Positions 31,603-38,781 of a stretch of DNA of 38,781 nucleotides are shown here, in pieces. The notes under the pieces are model-generated. The model was not told the origin of the DNA. It ran no database searches and was given only the letters and a program-made list of their open reading frames with translations. The stretch's first letter is position 1, and each line of letters starts with the position of its first letter. The translations under genes and the position numbers were made by a program. The stretch is from Bryobacterales bacterium. GTDB taxonomy: Bacteria > Acidobacteriota > Terriglobia > Bryobacterales > Bryobacteraceae. The stretch spans positions 1-38,781 of the forward strand of contig PMSX01000189.1 of the NCBI GenBank assembly GCA_003167495.1. Direction: 5' to 3'.

Positions 31603-34011
31603 TCAAGCCTCTTCGGCCCACATTCGTTCGAGAAGGGCACGCCAGCGCGCACAGAAGGCTTGTTCGCCGTATTCTTCCGCGCGTTCGCGCGCGCCGCGGC
31701 CCATGTCAGAAAGCTGCGTTCGATTGTGCAGAGCCTGCGCGATGGCAAAAGCGATCGCCTTAGGGCTGCGTTCCACAATCCAGCCGGCCTTGCCGTCGGA
31801 CATAAACTCATCCACGCCGTAGACGCGGGAGGCAATCAACGGCAAACCGGCTGCCGCTGCCTGCAAACAGACGAGGGGAAAGGCCTCGTAGCTGGACGGA
31901 AACAGAAACGCATCCGAGCACCAAAGATACGGCCGGATATCCCGCTGCATGCCGACAAAGCGCACGCACGTGCCTACTTTTGCCGCCCTCGCGATTTTTT
32001 CATACTCGCGAATTTCGCCTGCGCTGCCACCCACGACCACGACCCGCGCTTTTGAAGCTCCAAGTTCCGCCAAGGCATCGATCGCATAACGCAGACCCTT
32101 CCGTTCGAAGTTTCCGAGAGCGCAGAAACACAACAGCAGGTCTTTTCCCGTGCAGCCTAAATCGAGCCGCAGCGAATCTGGCGAGAAATCATCCGGTTTG
32201 CGAAAGAGCGCGGCATCCACAGGATTTGGAATGATGGTGATTTTGCCCGCGACAAGTTCCGGATACGCCATTTGCAGTTCGTACGCCAACCCTTCTGAGG
32301 GTACGACGATCGTTTTGGCTTCCCTGAATGCCATTTTTTCGGTGAACGAACCCCAGACGTGAATCAGGTAGCGGGCCACGCGGCGCGGGACACCGCCGCC
32401 GATATCGGCCCGATGATCACGCAAGAAAATGCGATGGCAGAACTGCGCATAAGAAATTTGGCAAAACGGGAAAACCCCCTGCGCGGCAATGCGGAATGAT
32501 CGTCGGCGGCCCAATTGGAACCAATAGGCAGCGGCCGCGAAGAACGTGAACAGCACCGAGCGCAGAATCACCGGTCCCGCCGGCAAGGGAATGTGCGTTC
32601 GTTCGCGGACCTCTCCCTTAGTCAAATCCAGCCGGTTGCAAAACACGTGGAGCGGATAAAGATCCGCGCTAGTTTGGACAACCTTCAACAGACAACTGCC
32701 CACAGGGCTGGTAGGAATCAGATTCTCGTCGAATATGACCAGTGACCGCTCCTGACTTACCCAGTCGACTGGATGCTTTCTCAGCATCCAGACATACGTG
32801 CCTACTACCACTAGCGCGCTAGCGGCATTGGCGAGCACCAGGCTGATGAACGCGCCGCGCAGTCCAAAATGCGGCAACAGAAACAGCGAGCTGCCCAGTC
32901 CCACCACTGTTGCCGCTATGCCCGCGAATAGTGCGTGCTGCGAATTCTGCGCGGCCCGCAGTGGCGTAGTGAATGCCATCGCGATGCCTGAAAGTAAAGC
33001 GACCAGCGCTAACCAGGGAAGGTAGCCCATATAAGCGGCCATGCGCCCGCCGTAAAGGAAATGTTCCAGTGGTGAACCCAGCAACACGAGCGCGCTGCTG
33101 TAGAAGACGGCTATGGTAATCACTCCTGCCGCGTACAACACAGATTGACGCAAGCCCAGGCCCACACCGCGTTCCTTCATGCCGCGCGCGAGCTTAGGCA
33201 GCGCAAAGGCGCTTAGAACGGTGAACAATTGTCCAACAGGCAGAATAAAATTCATCAACGCGCGCAACGCTCCCGCCGAATTTAGATCCACCATCTTAGA
33301 GAGCAGCAACACCTGCAGATCGGAGATGCCAACGCCAAGCAGTGCCGACGCAAAGAGCCATTTGCCGTATCGCCAATGTGCCGTCGAGATTTCGTTCAGC
33401 GCGTACGGAGAAGGTTGATAATCGAGCGGCAAGTCCCGGCGGAACATCGCCCAGAGCGCCACCGGGAAGCTTACGCCGATCACCAACGCCGCGTTCCATG
33501 CCGCCAGCCTGCCGGTACTGTGCAGCGCCGTCAATGCAGCAGCTAGGAGAGCGGCGTAGCCCAGGCTCAGGTAGAATGCGCGGATGGGCGTATCGATAAT
33601 GTACTGTTCGCGGCGGCACGTAATCAAAAGCAGATAGCCCGGTAGCGCCAGCCCCAAAGCGGACAAGGCATCTCGCACTTCCAAACCGCGGTAGAAGACG
33701 GAAGCGCCCGCGGCCAACAAGCCCATTACGAAGACGGTTGCCAGATTGAGCCTCGTCACTCGCCTGAGGTAGCTGCCCAGGCGCGTGCCAAACTCCGCCG
33801 GACCCACCACTGTCATCGGTTCCACAATCAGTGCATTGTGTACAGCGGCCAGAATCACGCAAACAGACCACGCCACAGAGAAGGCGCCATACCCTGTGCT
33901 GGTGAGCCAGCGCGCCAGTAGCACGTTCAACGCAAAGTTGGTCCCAGAGAAAGTTGCCTGATCGGCGATGCTAGCGAAAACGCCGCCTAACAACGGTCTG
34001 ATCTTGCCCAC
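31603..34011 (-). CDS. Polysaccharide flippase fused to a GT4 glycosyltransferase
   Basis: 802 residues from GTG 34011, directly after the TGA of the upstream gene. Residues 1-~415 are a Wzx/MATE-type flippase with about twelve to fourteen helices (e.g. FALNVLLARWLTSTGYGAFS and ISDLQVLLLSKMVDLNSAGA). Residues ~424-802 are a complete GT-B glycosyltransferase: LVIFDENLIPTSP at the start, TIVVPSEGLAYELQ, NPVDAALF, GNFERKGLRYAIDAL, and FPSSYEAFPLVCLQAAAAGL as the donor-binding E-x7-E-like segment. Flippase and transferase are normally separate proteins. The junction has an out-of-frame TAA at 32757-32759 and AGGAG at 32749-32753, as if two genes were once adjacent. It is the 3' end of the EPS run. 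Confidence 0.85.
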   Translation of the reverse strand: MGKIRPLLGGVFASIADQATFSGTNFALNVLLARWLTSTGYGAFSVAWSVCVILAAVHNALIVEPMTVVGPAEFGTRLGSYLRRVTRLNLATVFVMGLLAAGASVFYRGLEVRDALSALGLALPGYLLLITCRREQYIIDTPIRAFYLSLGYAALLAAALTALHSTGRLAAWNAALVIGVSFPVALWAMFRRDLPLDYQPSPYALNEISTAHWRYGKWLFASALLGVGISDLQVLLLSKMVDLNSAGALRALMNFILPVGQLFTVLSAFALPKLARGMKERGVGLGLRQSVLYAAGVITIAVFYSSALVLLGSPLEHFLYGGRMAAYMGYLPWLALVALLSGIAMAFTTPLRAAQNSQHALFAGIAATVVGLGSSLFLLPHFGLRGAFISLVLANAASALVVVGTYVWMLRKHPVDWVSQERSLVIFDENLIPTSPVGSCLLKVVQTSADLYPLHVFCNRLDLTKGEVRERTHIPLPAGPVILRSVLFTFFAAAAYWFQLGRRRSFRIAAQGVFPFCQISYAQFCHRIFLRDHRADIGGGVPRRVARYLIHVWGSFTEKMAFREAKTIVVPSEGLAYELQMAYPELVAGKITIIPNPVDAALFRKPDDFSPDSLRLDLGCTGKDLLLCFCALGNFERKGLRYAIDALAELGASKARVVVVGGSAGEIREYEKIARAAKVGTCVRFVGMQRDIRPYLWCSDAFLFPSSYEAFPLVCLQAAAAGLPLIASRVYGVDEFMSDGKAGWIVERSPKAIAFAIAQALHNRTQLSDMGRGARERAEEYGEQAFCARWRALLERMWAEEA

Positions 34012-35454
34012 TCAATATGCACCTTTGGCGCTGAGAACGGTCTGAACCGTGCGTAGCAGGATGTAGATGTCGAGCCAGGGAGACCAGTTGCGAATGTAGT
34101 AGGTGTCCTCCACTTCCTGCACTTTCAAATCGCCATCGCTACGTGCCGTCACTTGCCATAAGCCGGTTACGCCGGGCATAACACTGGCTCGTAAGTTGCG
34201 AAAACTCGCCGGGAACTGAGCTAGGTGGTAATAAGGGAATGGGCGCGGCCCTACCAAGCTCATTTCGCCGCGCAACACGTTCCACAGTTGCGGTAATTCA
34301 TCCAGGCTGTAACGCCGCAAGAAAACACCAATTCGCGGCAGGACGCGCGGGTCTTTCTTCAACTTGAAAAAACGCAGCCAGTTCAGCTTCTCTTCCGGAT
34401 TGCTGTCAAGATACTCAGCCAGAAGCCGCTCGGCGTCGCGGTGCATGGTTCGCAACTTTAGCATCATAATTCGTCTGCCATTCGGCCCTTCCCGCTCTTG
34501 CCGGAACAGCACTGGGCCCGGACTCGCAATTTTGATCCAGACCGCGGCCACTAACAGCACGGGCAGGGAAGCCAGAAACAACGGCGCTGCCACGGCGTAA
34601 TCCAGCAGCCGCTTCAGGAAGCGGTTGCCGGGCACTAACAGATTTTTTTTGACTTCAAGGCCCAGCACTCCTCCAAGGTCGCGCGAAGTTATCCAAAGGC
34701 TCTGTATGCCGAATAGATCCGGCACGATGATGATATTGGCAAACGACAAGCCCTGCACTAACTCTGACAAATGCGCCCTCCCGATGCCGGGAAGTGCCAC
34801 CAACGCGACCTTGGCGCGTCCAGCGAACGCTTCGGCTGCGCCGAGAGGCCCGACGACAGGCACGCCATGGATTTCGGTGCCCCACTTGGCGGGATTATCA
34901 TCGAGAATTCCAACCGGAACAAAGCCGAGATCGCTTTCTTTCTTCAGGGTTTTGACCACCATGGCGCCGGTACTGCCGCCGCCCAGCACCACCATGGGAA
35001 CACCGCAAATACCGCGCGCAATTAAAATTCTGCGCAGCGGCGCCTCAAGCGTTGGCGCTAGAATTAGCGCAAAAAGCATAGTGAGCAGTAACACGCCGCG
35101 CGACCACTGGTGACCCTGAAACGCGTAATTCCAGGTGAGTAGCACAACGAACACGCTGAACGTCGCATAGACCCGGCCCCGGATACGCTGCACCGCCCCC
35201 ATGCCGTAACCCGGATACAAACCCATCCAGTGATAGGCGAACGGCAGCGTGAGTACGCCTAACGCCAAACCCTGATACTGCGCCCGCGCCAGCGCGATCG
35301 GAAAGATCGAATGCAGGTAGTAACGGACCATGCAGCCCAGCAGCAGCGCGAGTTCGAGGGCTGCTATATCAATCAAGACGATCGCGGCCGTGGCCCAGGA
35401 ACGTTGTTTCACCTCGGGAAGCACGAGGATTTGTTCAGCCGCTGCAGCACTCAT
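34012..35454 (-). CDS. Polyprenyl-phosphate sugar-1-phosphate transferase (WbaP-like)
   Basis: 480 residues. Four to five membrane helices in residues ~20-135 are followed by a Rossmann-like CoA-binding-type domain (VVLGGGSTGAMVVKTLKKES, VGILDDNPAKWGTEIHGVPV). A fifth helix (LLDYAVAAPLFLASLPVLLV) precedes the catalytic bacterial sugar transferase domain: SPGPVLFRQEREGPNGRRIM, LKLRTMHRDAE, RRYSLDELPQLWNVLRGEMS, LVGPRPFPYYHL, and MPGVTGLWQVTARSD. It starts repeat-unit synthesis by loading a sugar phosphate (galactose or glucose in known enzymes) on undecaprenyl phosphate at the inner membrane. It lies directly upstream of the flippase fusion and 28 bp after the glycosyltransferase gene. Confidence 0.9.
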   Translation of the reverse strand: MSAAAAEQILVLPEVKQRSWATAAIVLIDIAALELALLLGCMVRYYLHSIFPIALARAQYQGLALGVLTLPFAYHWMGLYPGYGMGAVQRIRGRVYATFSVFVVLLTWNYAFQGHQWSRGVLLLTMLFALILAPTLEAPLRRILIARGICGVPMVVLGGGSTGAMVVKTLKKESDLGFVPVGILDDNPAKWGTEIHGVPVVGPLGAAEAFAGRAKVALVALPGIGRAHLSELVQGLSFANIIIVPDLFGIQSLWITSRDLGGVLGLEVKKNLLVPGNRFLKRLLDYAVAAPLFLASLPVLLVAAVWIKIASPGPVLFRQEREGPNGRRIMMLKLRTMHRDAERLLAEYLDSNPEEKLNWLRFFKLKKDPRVLPRIGVFLRRYSLDELPQLWNVLRGEMSLVGPRPFPYYHLAQFPASFRNLRASVMPGVTGLWQVTARSDGDLKVQEVEDTYYIRNWSPWLDIYILLRTVQTVLSAKGAY

Positions 35455-35482
35455 TCGCGCCTAAATATTTCATTTTCATCAA

Positions 35483-36661
35483 TTAGCTTATCGAACGAGG
35501 CTCATTTAGTGCGCGATTATAGATATCGAGCAGCAGTCCATAGTTCGTTTTAGCGGCGAAATTCTGTTCGAAGCGCGCCCGGGTGCCACTCCGTAAGCGA
35601 GCCACTTTCCCCGCTAATTCCTTTGAATTATTCAAAAAGCACGCCAAAACTCCCGCATCGGGAGACGCTAACTTGATACCGTTTTCGCCTTCTACAATTA
35701 AGTCGTTCATCGAACCAAGCCCGAAAGCGACCACCGGTGTTCCGCACGCCATGGCTTCCAACACTACCAAAGGCATTCCTTCATACCAACGCGACGGAAA
35801 CATTAGAAAGGCCGCATCCTGCAATAGCGCGATCACGCGAGCGTGGGCGCAGGCGCCTAAGTACTCAACGCCAGGCAACTCGGCTGCGCGCTTCCGGACG
35901 AACATTTGCAACGGCCCGTCGCCTGCGATTTTTAATGGAATCGTCTGCGCGGAAGCCTTCCAGGCCTCGAGCAACGTCCCCACGCCTTTCTCCTCGCTCA
36001 GACGTCCAACAAACAGCGCATAGCCTCCGTTTCCCGTTCCAACTCCTGGATCTTTAGCCAAGAAGTTCGGTTTTACGGCAATTCGCTCAGCCGGCAAACC
36101 GCCCTCGCAAAATTTGGCCCGCGCGAATTCCGTTAGCGCGATGTAGGTGTGAATCTTGTTCCGGTAGGTTCCGGAGAATCGATGAGCGGCCAGCATGGTG
36201 CTCACCGCCGCGCTCGCCGCGACACTATCCCGATAGCAGCGATTCGTCACCGCAGGGTACTTGATTGCCTTGCTCAAACACAGTTCGCAAATTTCACCTT
36301 GGCGGAAGAACGTCGACGCGGGGCACAGGAAACGGTAGTTGTGCAAAGTCTGAACAACAGGCGTGCGCTGCGCGGCCGCCGCATAATAAACTGCCGGCGA
36401 GACGAGCGGCAGCGTATTGTGCACATGAACGAGTTCAACGCCTTGCTCCGCAATCAGGTGGCGAATGTTTCGATAAGTCTCGTGATTCCAAACCGTCTTG
36501 ACGCCCACCTCCAAAGCGCTCATCTTATTCACGGCATCGTTGTGAGGAGTATATTGAACAACGCTATGACCATGATCCGCAAGTAACGCGTGCTCTGCCG
36601 CCACGACGCGATCTTCCCCACCAGACTGCTGATAGAAGTTGTGGACTTGAAGAACTCTCAT
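35483..36661 (-). CDS. GT4-family glycosyltransferase
   Basis: 392 residues, the usual length. N-terminal acceptor domain: HNFYQQSGGEDRVVAAEHAL with the GGE loop, then LVHVHNTLPLVSPAVYYAAA. A Cys-rich section FLCPASTFFRQGEICELCLS lies at ~115-135, as in a subset of capsule transferases. C-terminal donor domain: YALFVGRLSEEKGVGTLLEA, LKIAGDGPLQMFV, and FPSRWYEGMPLVVLEAMACG, the E-x7-E nucleotide-sugar motif, followed by PVVAFGLGSMNDLIVEGENG. It should add one sugar to the growing repeat unit at the cytoplasmic face. The ATG overlaps the stop of the upstream O-antigen ligase-like gene by 4 bp. Confidence 0.88.
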   Translation of the reverse strand: MRVLQVHNFYQQSGGEDRVVAAEHALLADHGHSVVQYTPHNDAVNKMSALEVGVKTVWNHETYRNIRHLIAEQGVELVHVHNTLPLVSPAVYYAAAAQRTPVVQTLHNYRFLCPASTFFRQGEICELCLSKAIKYPAVTNRCYRDSVAASAAVSTMLAAHRFSGTYRNKIHTYIALTEFARAKFCEGGLPAERIAVKPNFLAKDPGVGTGNGGYALFVGRLSEEKGVGTLLEAWKASAQTIPLKIAGDGPLQMFVRKRAAELPGVEYLGACAHARVIALLQDAAFLMFPSRWYEGMPLVVLEAMACGTPVVAFGLGSMNDLIVEGENGIKLASPDAGVLACFLNNSKELAGKVARLRSGTRARFEQNFAAKTNYGLLLDIYNRALNEPRSIS

Positions 36662-38034
36662 AACGCCTGGCGGCGCGCGGAAGTCGGCAAATAGTAGGGC
36701 CGTACGCTGGCGGCTCGCGGCGGCAAAACGGATTGCACATAGGGAATGGGTATGGATGCCGCCAGATAGAGTATCCGTTTACGGTGCGATACCGCGGCCA
36801 AAGCAGCCAGCAACACAAAGCCCAGATTCTCGGCGTGCCCGGCGCCGGCGAGAATGTTTTCCGTGGAAAAGCCACCCAGAAAAGCCGGAATAAAAATAAG
36901 CAGGGGCCGCGCATGCCCAAGTCGGTCTATGCGCACGCCCTGAATAGCATAGGCAATCATCGAAAAGATGAAGACAAACCACAATCCCAGTCCCACGCCG
37001 CCCCACTCATAGAGAATGCGCAGCCACTCGTTGTGCACGGCGCGATTCGGATCGCCTACACCAGGCGCCAGGGTGCCACGTAACAAGCGTCCGTTGGAAG
37101 TACCATGTCCAAATGCCAATTCGAGCAAAGACGATTCTGAAATAGCCACGAATGCGCGCTGGTAAAGGTTCCGCCGGAACACCAAAGTGCCGACGCCGGT
37201 CGACCGCATGTTGCCCTCATACACCGCCTTGATGGTATCCGCCACGCGGTTCAGACGCGCGCCTTGCGAAATGATCTGCAACAAGAAATCTTTTTCCGCT
37301 ACCAGGCCAAGCGCCAAAAGCACAATGGCAGCGACTCCCAGCAATTTCAGCCAGAGTCTTGCATACGAAACCAGCAGCGCCACGATGGTGGAAAGAATTA
37401 AACCGATGACGTAGATGCGGCTTCCATCCAGCACCACGGCGGTAAACAGCGCCATGCAAAGCAGCCAGCGTACCACGGGGCGCACAGTTCTCGCGCCCAG
37501 AGCCATGGCAAACAGCGCAGCCAGTAGCGAGGCGTACCCTTGCGCCGTTGTGAAACCGGTAAAGCGGTGCGGCGAATCCCCCCAGGTCGGCAAGAAAACG
37601 GTGCGTAAAACGCCGATCGCCAGCACTCCGATCGTGGCCGGAACAAGAATGGAAGACGGCGTCAGAAATCCAGCCTTGGTGGCTCGCATGAACGCCATGC
37701 AGATCAAGAACGAGCCCAACATTTCAATCGTGAGTTTCACGGCTGAAAGCGGAAACAAAGACCAAAAGCTCGCAATCCCCGCGTACACGATCAGGAGCAA
37801 CCAAGCTACGGGCGCCAGCACGAGCTTCCCGTGCCCCGCGTACATCTTCAAGCGCCACAAGAGCACAATCGGGTAACCAAGCCCCTTCAATGCATTCATG
37901 ATGCCGATCGAATTGTCGCCCGAATAAAAGTCCACCGCCGAGAGCATAATGTAGGCGACAAGACTCCAGCGCAAAGGCGCGAAGATGGCGATGCTGAACA
38001 GGACGCAAAAAAGAATGATCGGGAGGATTTCCAT
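36658..38034 (-). CDS. O-antigen ligase/polymerase-like membrane protein
   Basis: 458 residues with about ten to twelve membrane helices (IILFCVLFSIAIFAPL, LLLIVYAGIASFWSLFPLSA, LLALGLVAEKDFLLQ). The Wzy_C/WaaL region contains LAFGHGTSNG, then NRAVHNEWLRILYEWGGVGL, a periplasmic loop with the conserved HN-E/H motif typical of this family, followed by LWFVFIFSMIAYA. It should polymerise repeat units or join them to a lipid in the periplasm. It is coupled to the downstream glycosyltransferase (4-bp overlap), and its start abuts the end of the glycosyltransferase gene at 38035. Confidence 0.85.
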   Translation of the reverse strand: MEILPIILFCVLFSIAIFAPLRWSLVAYIMLSAVDFYSGDNSIGIMNALKGLGYPIVLLWRLKMYAGHGKLVLAPVAWLLLIVYAGIASFWSLFPLSAVKLTIEMLGSFLICMAFMRATKAGFLTPSSILVPATIGVLAIGVLRTVFLPTWGDSPHRFTGFTTAQGYASLLAALFAMALGARTVRPVVRWLLCMALFTAVVLDGSRIYVIGLILSTIVALLVSYARLWLKLLGVAAIVLLALGLVAEKDFLLQIISQGARLNRVADTIKAVYEGNMRSTGVGTLVFRRNLYQRAFVAISESSLLELAFGHGTSNGRLLRGTLAPGVGDPNRAVHNEWLRILYEWGGVGLGLWFVFIFSMIAYAIQGVRIDRLGHARPLLIFIPAFLGGFSTENILAGAGHAENLGFVLLAALAAVSHRKRILYLAASIPIPYVQSVLPPRAASVRPYYLPTSARRQAL

Positions 38035-38709
38035 TTAGCGTCCCACGCAGGAGTTCACGGCAAGCCCAATGAGGTCGGCTAGGCGCTCGGGCGTGAGCTG
38101 CGAAGCTATCATCCGCCCGTGTGCCCGCATACTGTCCAACTCCGCTGTGCTGGTGCTCATCATGCGATCAATGGCCTTGTAGGTATCTTCGGCGTCGTCA
38201 GGTCTGAAGATCCAGCCGTTGCGGCCTTCTTGAATCAATTCTTCAACGGCCTGCGCGTAAGCGCTGCCGAGCACTGGCAAACCCGCAACCAACGCCTCGT
38301 TAACCACAACGGCCCAAGTATCGGCCAGCGTCGGCAAAACGAAGATCCCGGCAGAAGCGTAAATTTCCGGCAAATCCTCATACTGGAAAACGCCCAGCAG
38401 CTCTAGCTTAACGTTCGTCGCGAGTAAAACTTGTGAAAGTTGCGGGCGCAGCGGCCCATCGCCAACTAAAGCAAGGTTCACGGCGTGATCCGGATGATCG
38501 CTGGCCCAGCGCGACAGAACCTGCAGAAAAGGAATAAGCCCCTTGCGCTCGATAAACTGGCCGCAGAACAAAAGCCGGCGTGCGCGATCCGGTGGCCGGG
38601 TCAAAGGCTTTGCGGCAAAGCGTTCAACGTTCGTCGTGTAAGCAATCTTGAAAATCTTGGCGGACGGCGCTCCCACACTCTCCAGATACTTGACTGCGCT
38701 CGCACCCAC
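38035..38709 (-). CDS. GT4-family glycosyltransferase, N-terminal part missing
   Basis: 224 residues from GTG 38709, where a GT4 enzyme usually has ~370-400. The donor domain is complete: RRLLFCGQFIERKGLIPFLQ, VNLALVGDGPLRPQLSQVL, LLGVFQYEDLPEIYASAGIF, FVLPTLADTWAVVVNEALVA with the E-x7-E-like segment, and PVLGSAYAQAVEELIQEGRN. Protein-like sequence continues upstream of the GTG (WPRHIARKIFVKNADAFLAV) until an in-frame TAA at 38779-38781, the last bases of the window. The gene may be truncated, frameshifted close to the edge, or spoilt by poor sequence at a contig end. It heads the visible part of the EPS run. Confidence 0.7.
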   Translation of the reverse strand: MGASAVKYLESVGAPSAKIFKIAYTTNVERFAAKPLTRPPDRARRLLFCGQFIERKGLIPFLQVLSRWASDHPDHAVNLALVGDGPLRPQLSQVLLATNVKLELLGVFQYEDLPEIYASAGIFVLPTLADTWAVVVNEALVAGLPVLGSAYAQAVEELIQEGRNGWIFRPDDAEDTYKAIDRMMSTSTAELDSMRAHGRMIASQLTPERLADLIGLAVNSCVGR

Positions 38710-38781
38710 GGCGAGAAATGCATCCGCATTCTTTACAAAAATCTTACGAGCTATGTGCCGCGGCCAGCCCCGTACCCATTA

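Overview
The window looks like chromosomal DNA from a member of the Acidobacteriota, probably close to the Solibacter/Bryobacter group. This is an inference from gene content, with no database search behind it. The pointers are an Acidobacteria-type VWFA-related protein, an ECF sigma / zinc-finger anti-sigma / TPR-CHAT operon, several Tat-exported enzymes, an OprB-like porin that implies an outer membrane, moderately high GC, and frequent GTG and TTG starts. No rRNA, tRNA, CRISPR array or intact transposon was seen.

Layout. Positions 1-2600 are gene-poor and decayed. They hold a three-unit 10-bp repeat, a frameshifted second copy of the 3' end of the downstream glucoamylase gene, a DUF6883-like gene broken at a run of five G, and a short direct repeat around a GGGGTCAGACAC sequence. 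From 2615 coding is dense: a glucoamylase-like hydrolase, a SIMPL protein, a cupin, an ArsR regulator with an SRPBCC/SnoaL-like fusion gene, a zinc dehydrogenase coupled to an SDR, and a minus-strand trio (unknown, SDR, effector-binding domain).

Positions 9952-14698 carry the most interesting unit: ECF sigma factor, membrane anti-sigma factor with a HCC zinc motif, a 302-residue unknown protein, and a TPR-CHAT putative lipoprotein that keeps the His and Cys expected of an active CHAT peptidase. It is best read as an envelope-sensing, protease-linked regulatory module. A PstS-like binding protein with an extra N-terminal domain and an OprB-like porin follow, divergently transcribed. Next come two small secreted proteins, one ending in an LPQTA-type sorting tail, then a second ArsR gene upstream of an SDR.

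Positions 20088-25105 form a minus-strand run: metallophosphoesterase, Tat-exported alkaline-phosphatase-superfamily protein, unknown protein, DgoD-like sugar-acid dehydratase and SDR. The last two suggest oxidative use of sugars or sugar acids. Positions 25174-29190 run on the plus strand: VWA protein, unknown helical protein, exported MsrB, esterase and YbjQ-like protein. A GT39-like membrane glycosyltransferase and an AIM24-family protein follow.

Positions 31603-38781 are an exopolysaccharide or O-antigen locus on the minus strand: a flippase fused to a glycosyltransferase, a polyprenyl-phosphate sugar phosphotransferase, two further glycosyltransferases and an O-antigen ligase/polymerase. 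It runs to the window edge, where the last glycosyltransferase appears truncated.
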